A DNA stretch of 64,000 bases, taken from the NCBI GenBank assembly GCA_020002185.1, contig CM034533.1:73009260-73073259 (forward strand), in the 5' to 3' direction. Position 1 is the first letter of the stretch, and each line of letters begins with the position of its first letter. The translations under genes were made by a program, and so were the position numbers. The notes under the pieces were generated by a model, which did no database searches, was not told the DNA's origin, and saw nothing but the letters and a program-made list of their open reading frames with translations. Shown here one piece after another: positions 42,001 through 57,000 of this stretch. Source of the DNA: Paraescarpia echinospica (Eukaryota > Annelida > Polychaeta > Sabellida > Siboglinidae).

Positions 42001-45000
42001 TCGGTGGAGACAACTGGATCGACTGAAGTTTTGACCTCGGAAGCGACAACAGAAGCAATCGCAACAAGTACGAGTGAAGAAACTACGCAGACAGCTGAAA
42101 CAACGAGCGATAGTAAATACCACTCTTTCCTAACTGACCAAACAATTCACAATATAATAAAGTGAATGCACACGTGGTATAAATTAAGTAATCGGATATA
42201 ATATGTGATATTATAATTACTAATAAAAACATTTTTCTAGAGTATCGCGAAGATCTTTGTCCGATCATATAATGTGTAAATAATTGAACTCGATTTTATT
42301 CGAACAATTGATTAGACTAAACTATGTGACATTATCATATCGCAATACAATTATTATAAACGTGTAATAAGTCATACAATCACGAAAATAAAAGGTTTAT
42401 TTATCAAAGGTAGACCGTACTGATCAGTGTAAAATATTATCGTTGTCTTACATGCAGGGCTATTTTTAATCCCACATCTATTTAACAGCGTCGACCACCG
42501 TCTCGTTGGACACAAGTGGATCGACTGAAGGTTCGACCTCGGAAGCGACAACAGAAGCAGTCGCAACAAGTACGAGTGAAGAAACTACGCAGACGGCTGA
42601 AACAACGAGCGAATGTAAATACCATCCTTTCCTAACTGATAAAACAATTAACAATATAATAAAGTGAATGCACACATGGTATAGATACAGTAATCGGATA
42701 TAATATGTTATATTATAATAGTTAATAAAAAAAAAACATTTCTAGAGCATCGCGAATATCTTTGTCCGATGACATGATATGTATATAATTGAACCCGATT
42801 TTATTCGAACAATTAATTAGACTGAACTATGTGACATTATCGTATCGCAATACAATTATTATAAATGTGCAATAAGTCATAGATTAACGGCAATAACAAA
42901 ATATTTTATTTTTAAAAAGTAGACCGTACTGACCAGAGTAAAATGCTATCGTTGTCTTACATGCAGGGTTGTTTATAATCTCACATCTATTTAACAGCGT
43001 CGACCACCGCCTCGGTGGACACAACTGGATCGACTGAAGTTTTGACCTCGGAAGCGACAACAGAAGCAATCGCAACAAGTACGAGTGAAGAAACTACGCA
43101 GACAGCTGAAACAACGAGCGATAGTAAATACCACTCTTTCCTAACTGACCAAACAATTCACAATATAATAAAGTGAACGCACACGTGGTATAAATTAAGT
43201 AATCGTATATAATATGTGATATTATAATAACTAATAAAAACATTTTTCTAGAGTATCGCGAAGATCTTTGTCCGATCATATAATTTGTAAATAATTTAAC
43301 TCGATTTTATTCGAACAATTGATTAGACTAAACTATGTGACATTATCATATCGCAATACAATTATTATAAACGTGTAATAAGTCATAGTCACGAAAATAA
43401 AAGTTTTATTTATCAAAGGTAGAAAGTACTGATCAGTGTAAAATAGTATCGATGTCTTACATGCAAGGCTATTTTTAATCTCACATCTATTTAACAGCGT
43501 CGACCACCGCCTCGGTGGACACAACTGGATCGACTGAAGGTTCGACCTCGGAAGCGACAACAGAAGCAGTCGCAACAAGTAAGAGCGAAGAAACTACGCA
43601 GACAGCTGAAACAACGAGCGAAGGTAAATACCACCCTTTCCTAACTGACAAAACAATTCACAATATAATAAAGTGAATGCACACATGGTATAGATAGAGA
43701 AATCAGATATAATATGTTATATTATAATAGTTAATAAAAAAAAACATTTCTAGAGCATCGCGAATTTCTTTGTCCGATTATATATTTTGTATACAGTTGG
43801 ATTATATGTTATTCGAACAGTTGATTAGTCTTAACCATGTGACATTATCTGATTGCAATACAATTTTTATAAATGTGTAATAAGTGATAGAATAACGACA
43901 ATAAAAATATTTTATTTTTAAAAAGTAGACCGTACTGATGAGTGTAAAATACTATCGTTGTCTTACATGCAGGGCTGTTTCTAATCTCACATCTATTTAA
44001 CAGCGTCGGCCACCGCCTCGGTGGACACAACAGGATCGACTGAAGGTTCGACCACGGAAGCGACAACAGAAGCAGTCGCAACAAGTACGAGTGAAGAAAC
44101 TACGCAGACAGCTGAAACAACGAGCGAATGTAAATACCATCCTTTCCTAACTGATAAAACAATTCAAAATATAATAAAGTGAATGAACACATGGTATAGT
44201 TACAGTAATCGGATATAATATGTTATATTATAATAGTTAATAAAAAAAACATTTCTAGAGTATCGCGAAAATCTTTGTCCGATGACATGATGTGTAAATA
44301 ATTGAACTCGATTTTATTCGAACAATTAATTAGACTGAACTATGTGACATTATCGTATCGCAATACAATTATTATAAATGTGCAATAAGTCATAGATTAA
44401 CGGCAATAACAAAATATTTTATTTTTAAAAAGTAGACCGTACTGACCAGAGTAAAATGCTATCGTTGTCTTACATGCAGGGTTGTTTATAATCTCACATC
44501 TATTTAACAGCGTCGACCACCGCCTCGGTGGGCACAACTGGATCGACTGAAGTTTTGACCTCGGAAGCGACAACAGAAGCAATCGCAACAAGTACGAGTG
44601 AAGAAACTACGCAGACAGCTGAAACAACGAGCGATAGTAAATACCACTCTTTCCTAACTGACCAAACAATTCACAATATAATAAAGTGAACGCACACGTG
44701 GTATAAATTAAGTAATCGTATATAATATGTGATATTATAATATCTAATAAAAACATTTTTCTAGAGTATCGCGAAGATCTTTGTCCGATCATATAATTTG
44801 TAAATAATTTAACTCGATTTTATTCGAACAATTGATTAGACTAAACTATGTGACATTATCATATCGCAATACAATTATTATAAACGTGTAATAAGTCATA
44901 GTCACGAAAATAAAAGTTTTATTTATCAAAGGTAGAAAGTACTGTTCAGTGTAAAATATTATCGATGTCTTACATGCAAGGCTATTTTTAATCTCACATC

Positions 45001-48000
45001 TATTTAACAGCGTCGACCACCGCCTCGGTGGACACAACTGGATCGACTGAAGGTTCGACCTCGGAAGCGACAACAGAAGCAGTCGCAACAAGTAAGAGCG
45101 AAGAAACTACGCAGACAGCTGAAACAACGAGCGAAGGAAAATACCACCCTTTCCTAACTGACAAAACAATTCACAATATAATAAAGTGAATGCACACATG
45201 GTATAGATAGAGAAATCAGATATAATATGTTATATTATAATAGTTAATAAAAAAAAACATTTCTAGAGCATCGCGAATTTCTTTGTCCGATTATATATTT
45301 TGTATACAATTGGATTATATTTGATTCGAACAGTTGATTAGTCTTAACCATGTGACATTATCTGATTGCAATACAATTTTTATAAATGTGTAATAAGTGA
45401 TAGAGTAACGACAATAAAAATATTTTATTTTTAAAAAGTAGACCGTACTGATGAGTGTAAAATACTATCGTTGTCTTACATGCAGGGCTGTTTCTAATCT
45501 CACATCTATTTAACAGCGTCGGCCACCGCCTCGGTGGACACAACAGGATCGACTGAAGGCTCGACCACGGAAGCGACAACAGAAGCAGTCGCAACAAGTA
45601 CGAGTGAAGAAACTACGCAGACAGCTGAAACAACGAGCGAATGTAAATACCATCCTTTCCTAACTGATAAAACAATTCAAAATATAATAAAGTGAATGCA
45701 CACATGGTATAGTTATAGTAATCGGATATAATATGTTATATTATAATAGTTAATAAAAAAAAACATTTCTAGAGTATCGCGAAAATCTTTGTCCGATGAC
45801 ATGATGTGTAAATAATTGAACTCGATTTTATTCGAACAATTAATTAGACTGAACTATGTGACATTATCGTATCGCAATACAATTATTATAAATGTGGAAT
45901 AAGTCATAGATTAACGGCAATAACAAAATATTTTATTTTTAAAAAGTAGACCGTACTGACCAGTGTAAAATGCTATCGTTGTCTTACATGAGGGTTGTTT
46001 ATAATCTCACATCTATTTAACAGCGTCGATCACCGCCTCGGTGGACACAACTGGATCGACTGAAGTTTTGACCTCGGAAGCGACAACAGAAGCAATCGCA
46101 ACAAGTACGAGTGAAGAAACTACGCAGACAGCTGAAACAACGAGCGATGGTAAATACCACTCTTTCCTAATTGACCAAACAATTCACAATATAATGAAAT
46201 GAATGCACACGTGGTATAGATTTACTAATCGCATATAATATGTGATATTATAATAACTAATAAAAACATTTCTCTAGAGTATCGCGAAGATCTTTGTCCG
46301 ATCATATAATGTGTAAATAATTGAACTCGATTTTATTCGAACAATTGATTAGACTAAACTATGTGACATTATCATATCGCAATACAATTATTATAAACGT
46401 GTAATAAGTCATACAATCACGAAAATAAAAGGTTTATTTATCAAAGGTAGACCGTACTGATCAGTGTAAAATATTATCGTTGTCTTACATACAGGACTAT
46501 TTTTAATCCCACATCTATTTAACAGCGTCGACCACCGTCTCGTTGGACACAAGTGGATCGACTGAAGGTTCGACCTCGGAAGCGACAACAGAAGCAGTCG
46601 AAACAAGTACGAGTGAAGAAACTACGCAGGCAGCTGAAACAATGATCGAAGGTAAATACCACCCTTTTCTAACTGAAAAAACAATTCCCAATATAATAAA
46701 GTGAATGCACACATGGTATAGATACAGAAATCAGATATAATATGTAATATTATAATAGTTAATAACAAAAAAACATTTCTAGAGCATCGCAAAATTCTTT
46801 GTCCGATTATATATTTTGTATACAATTGGATTATATTTTATTCGAACAGTTGATTAGTCTTAACCATGTGACATTATCTGATTGCAATACAATTTTTATA
46901 AATGTGTAATAAGTCATAGAGTAACGACAATAAAAATATTATATTTTTAAAAAGTAGACCGTACTGATCAGTGTAAAATACTATCGTTGTCTTACATGCA
47001 GGGCTGTTTCTAATCTCACATCTATTTAACAGCGTCGGCCACCGCCTCGGTGGACACAACAGGATCGACTGAAGGTTCGACCTCGGAAGCGACAACAGAA
47101 GCAGTCGCAACAAGTACGAGTGAAGAAACTACGCAGACAGCTGAAACAACGAGCGAAGGTAAATACCATCCTTTCCTAACTGATAAAACAATTCAAAATA
47201 TAATAAAGTGAATGCACACATGGTATAGTTACAGTAATCGGATATAATATGTTATATTATAATAGTTAATAAAAAAAAACATTTCTAGAGTATCGCGAAA
47301 ATCTTTGTCCGATGACATGATGTGTAAATAATTGAACTCGATTTTATTCGAACAATTAATTAGACTGAACTATGTGACATTATCGTATCGCAATACAATT
47401 ATTATAAACGTGTATTAAGTCATAGTCACGAAAATAAAAGTTTTATTTATCAAAGGTAGACCGTACTGATCAGTGTAAAATATTATCGATGTCTTACATG
47501 CAAGGCTATTTTTAATCTCACATCTATTTAACAGCGTCGACCACCGCCTCGGTGGACACAACTGGATCGGCTGAAGGTTCGACCTCGGAAGCGACAACAG
47601 AAGCAGTCGCAACAAGTAAGAGCGAAGAATCTACGCAGACAGCTGAAACAACGAGCGAAGGTAAATACCACCCTTTCCTAACTGACAAAACAATTCAAAA
47701 TATAATAAAGTGAATGCACACATGGTATAGTTACAGTAATCGGATATAATATGTTATATTATAATAGTTAATAAAAAAAAACATTTCTAGAGTATCGCGA
47801 AAATCTTTGTCCGATGACATGATGTGGAAATAATTGAACTCGATTTTATTCGAACAATTAATTAGACTGAACTATGTGACATTATCGTATCGCAATACAA
47901 TTATTATAAATGTGCAATAAGTCATAGATTAACGGCAATAACAAAATATTTTATTTTTAAAAAGTAGACCGTACTGACCAGTGTAAAATGCTATCGTTGT

Positions 48001-51000
48001 CTTACATGAGGGTTGTTTATAATCTCACATCTATTTAACAGCGTCGATCACCGCCTCGGTGGACACAACTGGATCGACTGAAGTTTTGACCTCGGAAGCG
48101 ACAACAGAAGCAATCGCAACAAGTACGAGTGAAGAAACTACGCAGACAGCTGAAACAACGAGTGATAGTAAATACCACTCTTTCCTAACTGATCAAACAA
48201 TTCACAATATAATAAAGTGAATGCACACGTGGTATAAATTAAGTAATCGGATATAATATGTGATATTATAATTACTAATAAAAACATTTTTCTAGAGTAT
48301 CGCGAAGATCTTTGTCCGATCATATAATGTGTAAATAATTGAACTCGATTTTATTCGAACAATTGATTAGACTAAACTATGTGACATTATCATATCGCAA
48401 TACAATTATTATAAACGTGTAATAAGTCATACAATCACGAAAATAAAAGGTTTATTTATCAAAGGTAGACCGTACTGATCAGTGTAAAATATTATCGTTG
48501 TCTTACATGCAGGGCTATTTTTAATCCCACATCTATTTAACAGCGTCGACCACCGTCTCGTTGGACACAAGTGGATCGACTGAAGGTTCGACCTCGGAAG
48601 CGACAACAGAAGCAGTCGCAACAAGTACGAGTGAAGAAACTACGCAGGCAGCTGAAACAATGATCGAAGGTAAATACCACCCTTTTCTAACTGAAAAAAC
48701 AATTCCCAATATAATAAAGTGAATGCACACATGGTATAGATACAGAAATCAGATATAATATGTAATATTATAATAGTTAATAAAAAAAAACATTTCTAGA
48801 GCATCGCAAATTTCTTTGTCCGATTATATATTGTGTATACAATTGGACTAGATTTTCTTCGAACAATTGATTAGTCTTAACCATGTCACATTATCATATC
48901 GCAACACAATTACTATAAATGTGTAATAAGTCATAGAGTAACGACAATAAAAATATTATATTTTTAAAAAGTAGACCGTACTGATCAGTGTAAAATACTA
49001 TCGTTGTCTTACATGCAGGGCTGTTTTCAATCTCACATCTATTTAACAGCGTCGACCACCGCCTCGGTGGACACAACTGGATCGACTGAAGTTTTGACCT
49101 CGGAAGCGACAACAGAAGCAATCGCAACAAGTACGAGTGAAGAAACTACGCAGACAGCTGAAACAACGAGCGATAGTAAATACCACACTTTCCTAAGTGT
49201 CAAAACAATTCACAATATAATAATGTGAATGCACACATGGTATAGATACAGTAATCAGATATAATATGTTATATTATAATAGTTAATAATAAAAATCATT
49301 TCTAGAGCATCGCGACGTTCATTGTCCGATTATATATTTTGTATACAATAGGATTAGATTTTATTCGAACAATTGATTAGTCTTAACCATGTGACATTAT
49401 CATATTGCAATACAATTATTATAAATGTGTAATAAGTGATAGAGTAACGACAATAAAAATATTTTATTCTTAAAAAGTAGACCGTACTGATGAGTGTAAA
49501 ATACTATCGTTGTCTTACATGCAGGGCAGTTTCTAATCTCACATCTATTTAACAGCGTCGACCACCGCCTCGGTGGACACAACAGGATCGACTGAAGGTT
49601 CGACGTCGGAAGCGACAACAGAAGCAGTCGCAACAAGTACGAGTGAAGAAACTACGCAGACGGCTGAAACAACGAGCGAATGTAAATACCATCCTTTCCT
49701 AACTGATAAAACAATTAACAATATAATAAAGTGAATGCACACATGGTATAGATACAGTAATCGGATATAATATGTTATATTATAATAGTTAATAAAAAAA
49801 AAACATTTCTAGAGCATCGCGAATATCTTTGTCCGATGACATGATATGTATATAATTGAACCCGATTTTATTCGAACAATTAATTAGACTGAACTATGTG
49901 ACATTATCGTATCGCAATACAATTATTATAAATGTGCAATAAGTCATAGATTAACGGCAATAACAAAATATTTTATTTTTAAAAAGTAGACCGTACTGAC
50001 CAGAGTAAAATGCTATCGTTGTCTTACATGCAGGGTTGTTTATAATCTCACATCTATTTAACAGCGTCGACCACCGCCTCGGTGGACACAACTGGATCGA
50101 CTGAAGTTTTGACCTCGGAAGCGACAACAGAAGCAATCGCAACAAGTACGAGTGAAGAAACTACGCAGACAGCTGAAACAACGAGCGATAGTAAATACCA
50201 CTCTTTCCTAACTGACCAAACAATTCACAATATAATAAAGTGAACGCACACGTGGTATAAATTAAGTAATCGTATATAATATGTGATATTATAATAACTA
50301 ATAAAAACATTTTTCTAGAGTATCGCGAAGATCTTTGTCCGATCATATAATTTGTAAATAATTTAACTCGATTTTATTCGAACAATTGATTAGACTAAAC
50401 TATGTGACATTATCATATCGCAATACAATTATTATAAACGTGTAATAAGTCATAGTCACAAAAATAAAAGGTTTATTTATCAAAGGTAGACCGTACTGAT
50501 CAGTGTAAAATATTATCGATGTCTTACATGCAAGGCTATTTTTAATCTCACATCTATTTAACAGCGTCGACCACCGCCTCGGTGGACACAACTGGATCGA
50601 CTGAAGGTTCGACCTCGGAAGCGACAACAGAAGCAGTCGCAACAAGTAAGAGCGAAGAAACTACGCAGACAGCTGAAACAACGAGCGAAGGTAAATACCA
50701 CCCTTTCCTAACTGACAAAACAATTCACAATATAATAAAGTGAATGCACACATGGTATAGATAGAGAAATCAGATATAATATGTAATATTATAATAGTTA
50801 ATAAAAAAAAAAATTCTAGAGCATCGCAAATTTCTTTGTCCGATTATATATTGTGTATACAATTGGACTAGATTTTCTTCGAACAATTGATTAGTCTTAA
50901 CCATGTCACATTATCATATCGCAACACAATTACTATAAATGTGTAATAAGTCATAGAGTAACGACAATAAAAATATTATATTTTTAAAAAGTAGACCGTA

Positions 51001-54000
51001 CTGATCAGTGTAAAATACTATCTTTGTCTTACATGCAGGGCTGTTTTCAATCTCACATCTATTTAACAGCGTCGACCACCGCCTCGGTGGACACAACTGG
51101 TTCGACTGAAGATTCGTCCACGGAAGCGAAAACAGAAGTAGTCGCAACAAGTACTAGCGAAGAAACTACGCAGACAGCTGAAACAACGAGCGAAGGTAAA
51201 TACCACACTTTCTTAAGTGTCAAAACAATTCACAATATAATAATGTGAATGCACACATGGTATAGATACAGTAATCAGATATAATATGTTATATTATAAT
51301 AGTTAATAATAAAAATCATTTCTAGAGCATCGCGACGTTCATTGTCCGATTATTTATTTTGTATACAATAGGATTAGATTTTATTCGAACAATTGATTAG
51401 TCTTAACCATGTGACATTATCATATTGCAATACAATTATTATAAGTGTGTAATAAGTGATAGAGTAACGACAATAAAAATATTTTATTCTTAAAAAGTAG
51501 ACCGTACTGATGAGTGTAAAATACTATCGTTGTCTTACATGCAGGGCAGTTTCTAATCTCACATCTATTTAACAGCGTTGACCACCGCCTCGGTGTACAC
51601 AACTGGATCGACTGAAGTTTTGACCTCGGAAGCGACAACAGAAGCAATCGCAACAAGTACGAGTGAAGAAACTACGCAGACAGCTGAAACAACGAGCGAT
51701 AGTAAATACCACTCTTTCCTAACTGACCAAACAATTCACAATATAATAAAGTGAATGCACACGTGGTATAAATTAAGTAATCGGATATAATATGTGATAT
51801 TATAATTACTAATAAAAACATTTTTCTAGAGTATCGCGAAGATCTTTGTCCGATCATATAATGTGTAAATAATTGAACTCGATTTTATTCGAACAATTGA
51901 TTAGACTAAACTATGTGACATTATCATATCGCAATACAATTATTATAAACGTGTAATAAGTCATACAATCACGAAAATAAAAGTTTTATTTATCAAAGGT
52001 AGACCGTACTGATCAGTGTAAAATATTATCGTTGTCTTACATGCAGGGCTATTTTTAATCCCACATCTATTTAACAGCGTCGACCACCGTCTCGTTGGAC
52101 ACAAGTGGATCGACTGAAGGTTCGACCTCGGAAGCGACAACAGAAGCAGTTGCAACAAGTACGAGTGAAGAAACTACGCAGGCAGCCGAAACAATGATCG
52201 AAGGTAAATACCACCCTTTTCTAACTGAAAAAACAATTCCCAATATAATAAAGTGAATGCACACATGGTATAGATACAGAAATCAGATATAATATGTAAT
52301 ATTATAATAGTTAATAACAAAAAAACATTTCTAGAGCATCGCAAATTTCTTTGTCCGATTATATATTGTGTATATAATTGGACTAGATTTTCTTCGAACA
52401 ATTGATTAGTCTTAACCATGTCACATTATCATATCGCAACACAATTACTATAAATGTGTAATAAGTCATAGAGTAACGACAATAAAAATATTATATTTTT
52501 AAAAAGTAGACCGTACTGATCAGTGTAAAATACTATCGTTGTCTTACATGCAGGGCTGTTTTCAATCTCACATCTATTTAACAGCGTCGACCACCGCCTC
52601 GGTGGACACAACTGGTTCGACTGAAGATTCGTCCACGGAAGCGAAAACAGAAGTAGTCGCAACAAGTACTAGCGAAGAAACTACGCAGACAGCTGAAACA
52701 ACGAGCGAAGGTAAATACCACACTTTCCTAAGTGTCAAAACAATTCACAATATAATAATTTGAATGCACACATGGTATAGATACAGAAATCATATATAAT
52801 ATGTTATATTATAATAGTTAATAATAAAAATCATTTCTAGAGCATCGCGACGTTCATTGTCCGATTATATATTTTGTATACAATAGGATTAGATTTTATT
52901 CGAACAATTGATTAGTCTTAACCACGTGACATTATCATATTGCAATACAATTATTATAAATGTGTAATAAGTGATAGAGTAACGACAATAAAAATATTTT
53001 ATTCTTAAAAAGTAGACCGTACTGATGAGTGTAAAATACTATCGTTGTCTTACATGCAGGGCAGTTTCTAATCTCACATCTATTTAACAGCGTCGACCAC
53101 CGCCTCGGTGGACACAACAGGATCGACTGAAGGTTCGACGTCGGAAGCGACAACAGAAGCAGTCGCAACAAGTACGAGTGAAGAAACTACGCAGACGGCT
53201 GAAACAACGAGCGAATGTAAATACCATCCTTTCCTAACTGATAAAACAATTAACAATATAATAAAGTGAATGCACACAAGGTATAGATACAGTAATCGGA
53301 TATAATATGTTATATATTATAATAGTTAATAAAAAAAAAACATTTCTAGAGCATCGCGAATATCTTTGTCCGATGACATGATATGTATATAATTGAACCC
53401 GATTTTATTCGAACAATTAATTAGACTGAACTATGTGACATTATCGTATCGCAATACAATTATTATAAATGTGCAATAAGTCATAGATTAACGGCAATAA
53501 CAAAATATTTTATTTTTAAAAAGTAGACCGTACTGACCAGAGTAAAATGCTATCGTTGTCTTACATGCAGGGTTGTTTATAATCTCACATCTATTTAACA
53601 GCGTCGACCACCGCCTCGGTGGACACAACTGGATCGACTGAAGTTTTGACCTCGGAAGCGACAACAGAAGCAATCGCAACAAGTACGAGTGAAGAAACTA
53701 CGAAGACAGCTGAAACAACGAGCGATAGTAAATACCACTCTTTCCTAACTGACCAAACAATTCACAATATAATAAAGTGAACGCACACGTGGTATAAATT
53801 AAGTAATCGTATATAATATGTGATATTATAATAACTAATAAAAACATTTTTCTAGAGTATCGCGAAGATCTTTGTCCGATCATATAATTTGTAAATAATT
53901 TAACTCGATTTTATTCGAACAATTGATTAGACTAAACTATGTGACATTATCATATCGCAATACAATTATTATAAACGTGTAATAAGTCATAGTCACGAAA

Positions 54001-57000
54001 ATAAAAGGTTTATTTATCAAAGGTAGACCGTACTGATCAGTGTAAAATATTATCGATGTCTTACATGCAAGGCTATTTTTAATCTCACATCTATTTAACA
54101 GCGTCGACCACCGCCTCGGTGGACACAACTGGATCGACTGAAGGTTCGACCTCGGAAGCGACAACAGAAGCAGTCGCAACAAGTAAGAGCGAAGAAACTA
54201 CGCAGACAGCTGAAACAACGAGCGAAGGTAAATACCACCCTTTCCTAACTGACAAAACAATTCACAATATAATAAAGTGAATGCACACATGGTATAGATA
54301 GAGAAATCAGATATAATATGTAATAGTATAATAGTTAATAAAAAAAAAAATTCTAGAGCATCGCAAATTTCTTTGTCCGATTATATATTGTGTATACAAT
54401 TGGACTAGATTTTCTTCGAACAATTGATTAGTCTTAACCATGTCACATTATCATATCGCAACACAATTACTATAAATGTGTAATAAGTCATAGAGTAACG
54501 ACAATAAAAATATTATATTTTTAAAAAGTAGACCGTACTGATCAGTGTAAAATACTATCTTTGTCTTACATGCAGGGCTGTTTTCAATCTCACATCTATT
54601 TAACAGCGTCGACCACCGCCTCGGTGGACACAACTGGTTCGACTGAAGATTCGTCCACGGAAGCGAAAACAGAAGTAGTCGCAACAAGTACTAGCGAAGA
54701 AACTACGCAGACAGCTGAAACAACGAGCGAAGGTAAATACCACACTTTCCTAAGTGTCAAAACAATTCACAATATAATAATGTGAATGCACACATGGTAT
54801 AGATACAGTAATCAGATATAATATGTTATATTATAATAGTTAATAATAAAAATCATTTCTAGAGCATCGCGACGTTCATTGTCCGATTATATATTTTGTA
54901 TACAATAGGATTAGATTTTATTCGAACAATTGATTAGTCTTAACCATGTGACATTATCATATTGCAATACAATTATTATAAGTGTGTAATAAGTGATAGA
55001 GTAACGACAATAAAAAATTTTTTTTTTAAAAAGTAGACCGTACTGATGAGTGTAAAATACTATCGTTGTCTTACATGCAGGGCAGTTTCTAATCTCACAT
55101 CTACTTAACAGCGTCGACCACCGCCTCGGTGGACACAACTGGATCGACTGAAGTTTTGACCTCGGAAGCGACAACAGAAGCAATCGCAACAAGTACGAGT
55201 GAAGAAACTACGCAGACAGCTGAAACAACGAGCGATAGTAAATACCACTCTTTCCTAACTGACCAAACAATTCACAATATAATAAAGTGAATGCACACGT
55301 GGTGTAAATTAAGTAATCGGATATAATATGTGATATTATAATTACTAATAAAAACATTTTTCTAGAGTATCGCGAAGATCTTTGTCCGATCATATAATGT
55401 GTAAATAATTGAACTCGATTTTATTCGAACAATTGATTAGACTAAACTATGTGACATTATCATATCGCAATACAATTATTATAAACGTGTAATAAGTCAT
55501 ACAATCACGAAAATAAAAGGTTTATTTATCAAAGGTAGACCGTACTGATCAGTGTAAAATATTATCGTTGTCTTACATGCAGGGCTATTTTTAATCCCAC
55601 ATCTATTTAACAGCGTCGACCACCGTCTCGTTGGACACAAGTGGATCGACTGAAGGTTCGACCTCGGAAGCGACAACAGAAGCAGTCGCAACAAGTACGA
55701 GTGAAGAAACTACGCAGGCAGCTGAAACAATGATCGAAGGTAAATACCACCCTTTTCTAACTGAAAAAACAATTCCCAATATAATAAAGTGAATGCACAC
55801 ATGGTATAGATACAGAAATCAGATATAATATGTAATATTATAATAGTTAATAACAAAAAAACATTTCTAGAGCATCGCAAATTTCTTTGTCCGATTATAT
55901 ATTGTGTATACAATTGGACTAGATTTTCTTCGAACAATTGATTAGTCTTAACCATGTCACATTATCATATCGCAACACAATTACTATAAATGTGTAATAA
56001 GTCATAGAGTAACGACAATAAAAATATTATATTTTTAAAAAGTAGACCGTACTGATCAGTGTAAAATACTATCGTTGTCTTACATGCAGGGCTGTTTTCA
56101 ATCTCACATCTATTTAACAGCGTCGACCACCGCCTCGGTGGACACAACTGGTTCGACTGAAGATTCGTCCACGGAAGCGAAAACAGAAGTAGTCGCAACA
56201 AGTACTAGCGAAGAAACTACGCAGACAGCTGAAACAACGAGCGAAGGTAAATACCACACTTTCCTAAGTGTCAAAACAATTCACAATATAATAATGTGAA
56301 TGCACACATGGTATAGATACAGTAATCAGATATAATATGTTATATTATAATAGTTAATAATAAAAATAATTTCTAGAGCATCGCGACGTTCATTGTCCGA
56401 TTATATATTTTGTATACAATAGGATTAGATTTTATTCGAACAATTGATTAGTCTTAACCATGTGACATTATCATATTGCAATACAATTATTATAAATGTG
56501 TAATAAGTGATAGAGTAACGACAATAAAAATATTTTATTCTTAAAAAGTAGACCGTACTGATGAGTGTAAAATACTATCGTTGTCTTACATGCAGGGCAG
56601 TTTCTAATCTCACATCTATTTAACAGCGTCGACTACCGCCTCGGTGGACACAACTGGATCGACTGAAGTTTTGACCTCGGAAGCGACAACAGAAGCAATC
56701 GCAACAAGTACGAGTGAAGAAACTACGCAGACAGCTGAAACAACGAGCGATAGTAAATACCACTCTTTCCTAACTGACCAAACAATTCACAATATAATAA
56801 AGTGAATGCACACGTGGTATAAATTAAGTAATCGGATATAATATGTGATATTATAATTACTAATAAAAACATTTTTCTAGAGTATCGCGAAGATCTTTGT
56901 CCGATCATATAATGTGTAAATAATTGAACTCGATTTTATTCGAACAATTGATTAGACTAAACTATGTGACATTATCATATCGCAATACAATTATTATAAA

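Larger units (their letters stand above)
42970..45650 (+). repeat. Tandem duplication of about 1.51 kb (3 monomers, Q-R-S)
   Basis: S38-S40 and S41-S43 at about 1,513 bp, sharing GTAGAAAGTACTG and the S exon with a P-type GAAT end. Confidence 0.8.
49520..56600 (+). repeat. Tandem duplication of about 3.54 kb (7 monomers)
   Basis: S51-S57 and S58-S64 (classes P Q R U P/Q T U) match at offsets of 3,535-3,537 bp. They share CTATCTTTGTC and the shortened AAAAATTCTAGAGC intron stretch. Confidence 0.85.
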
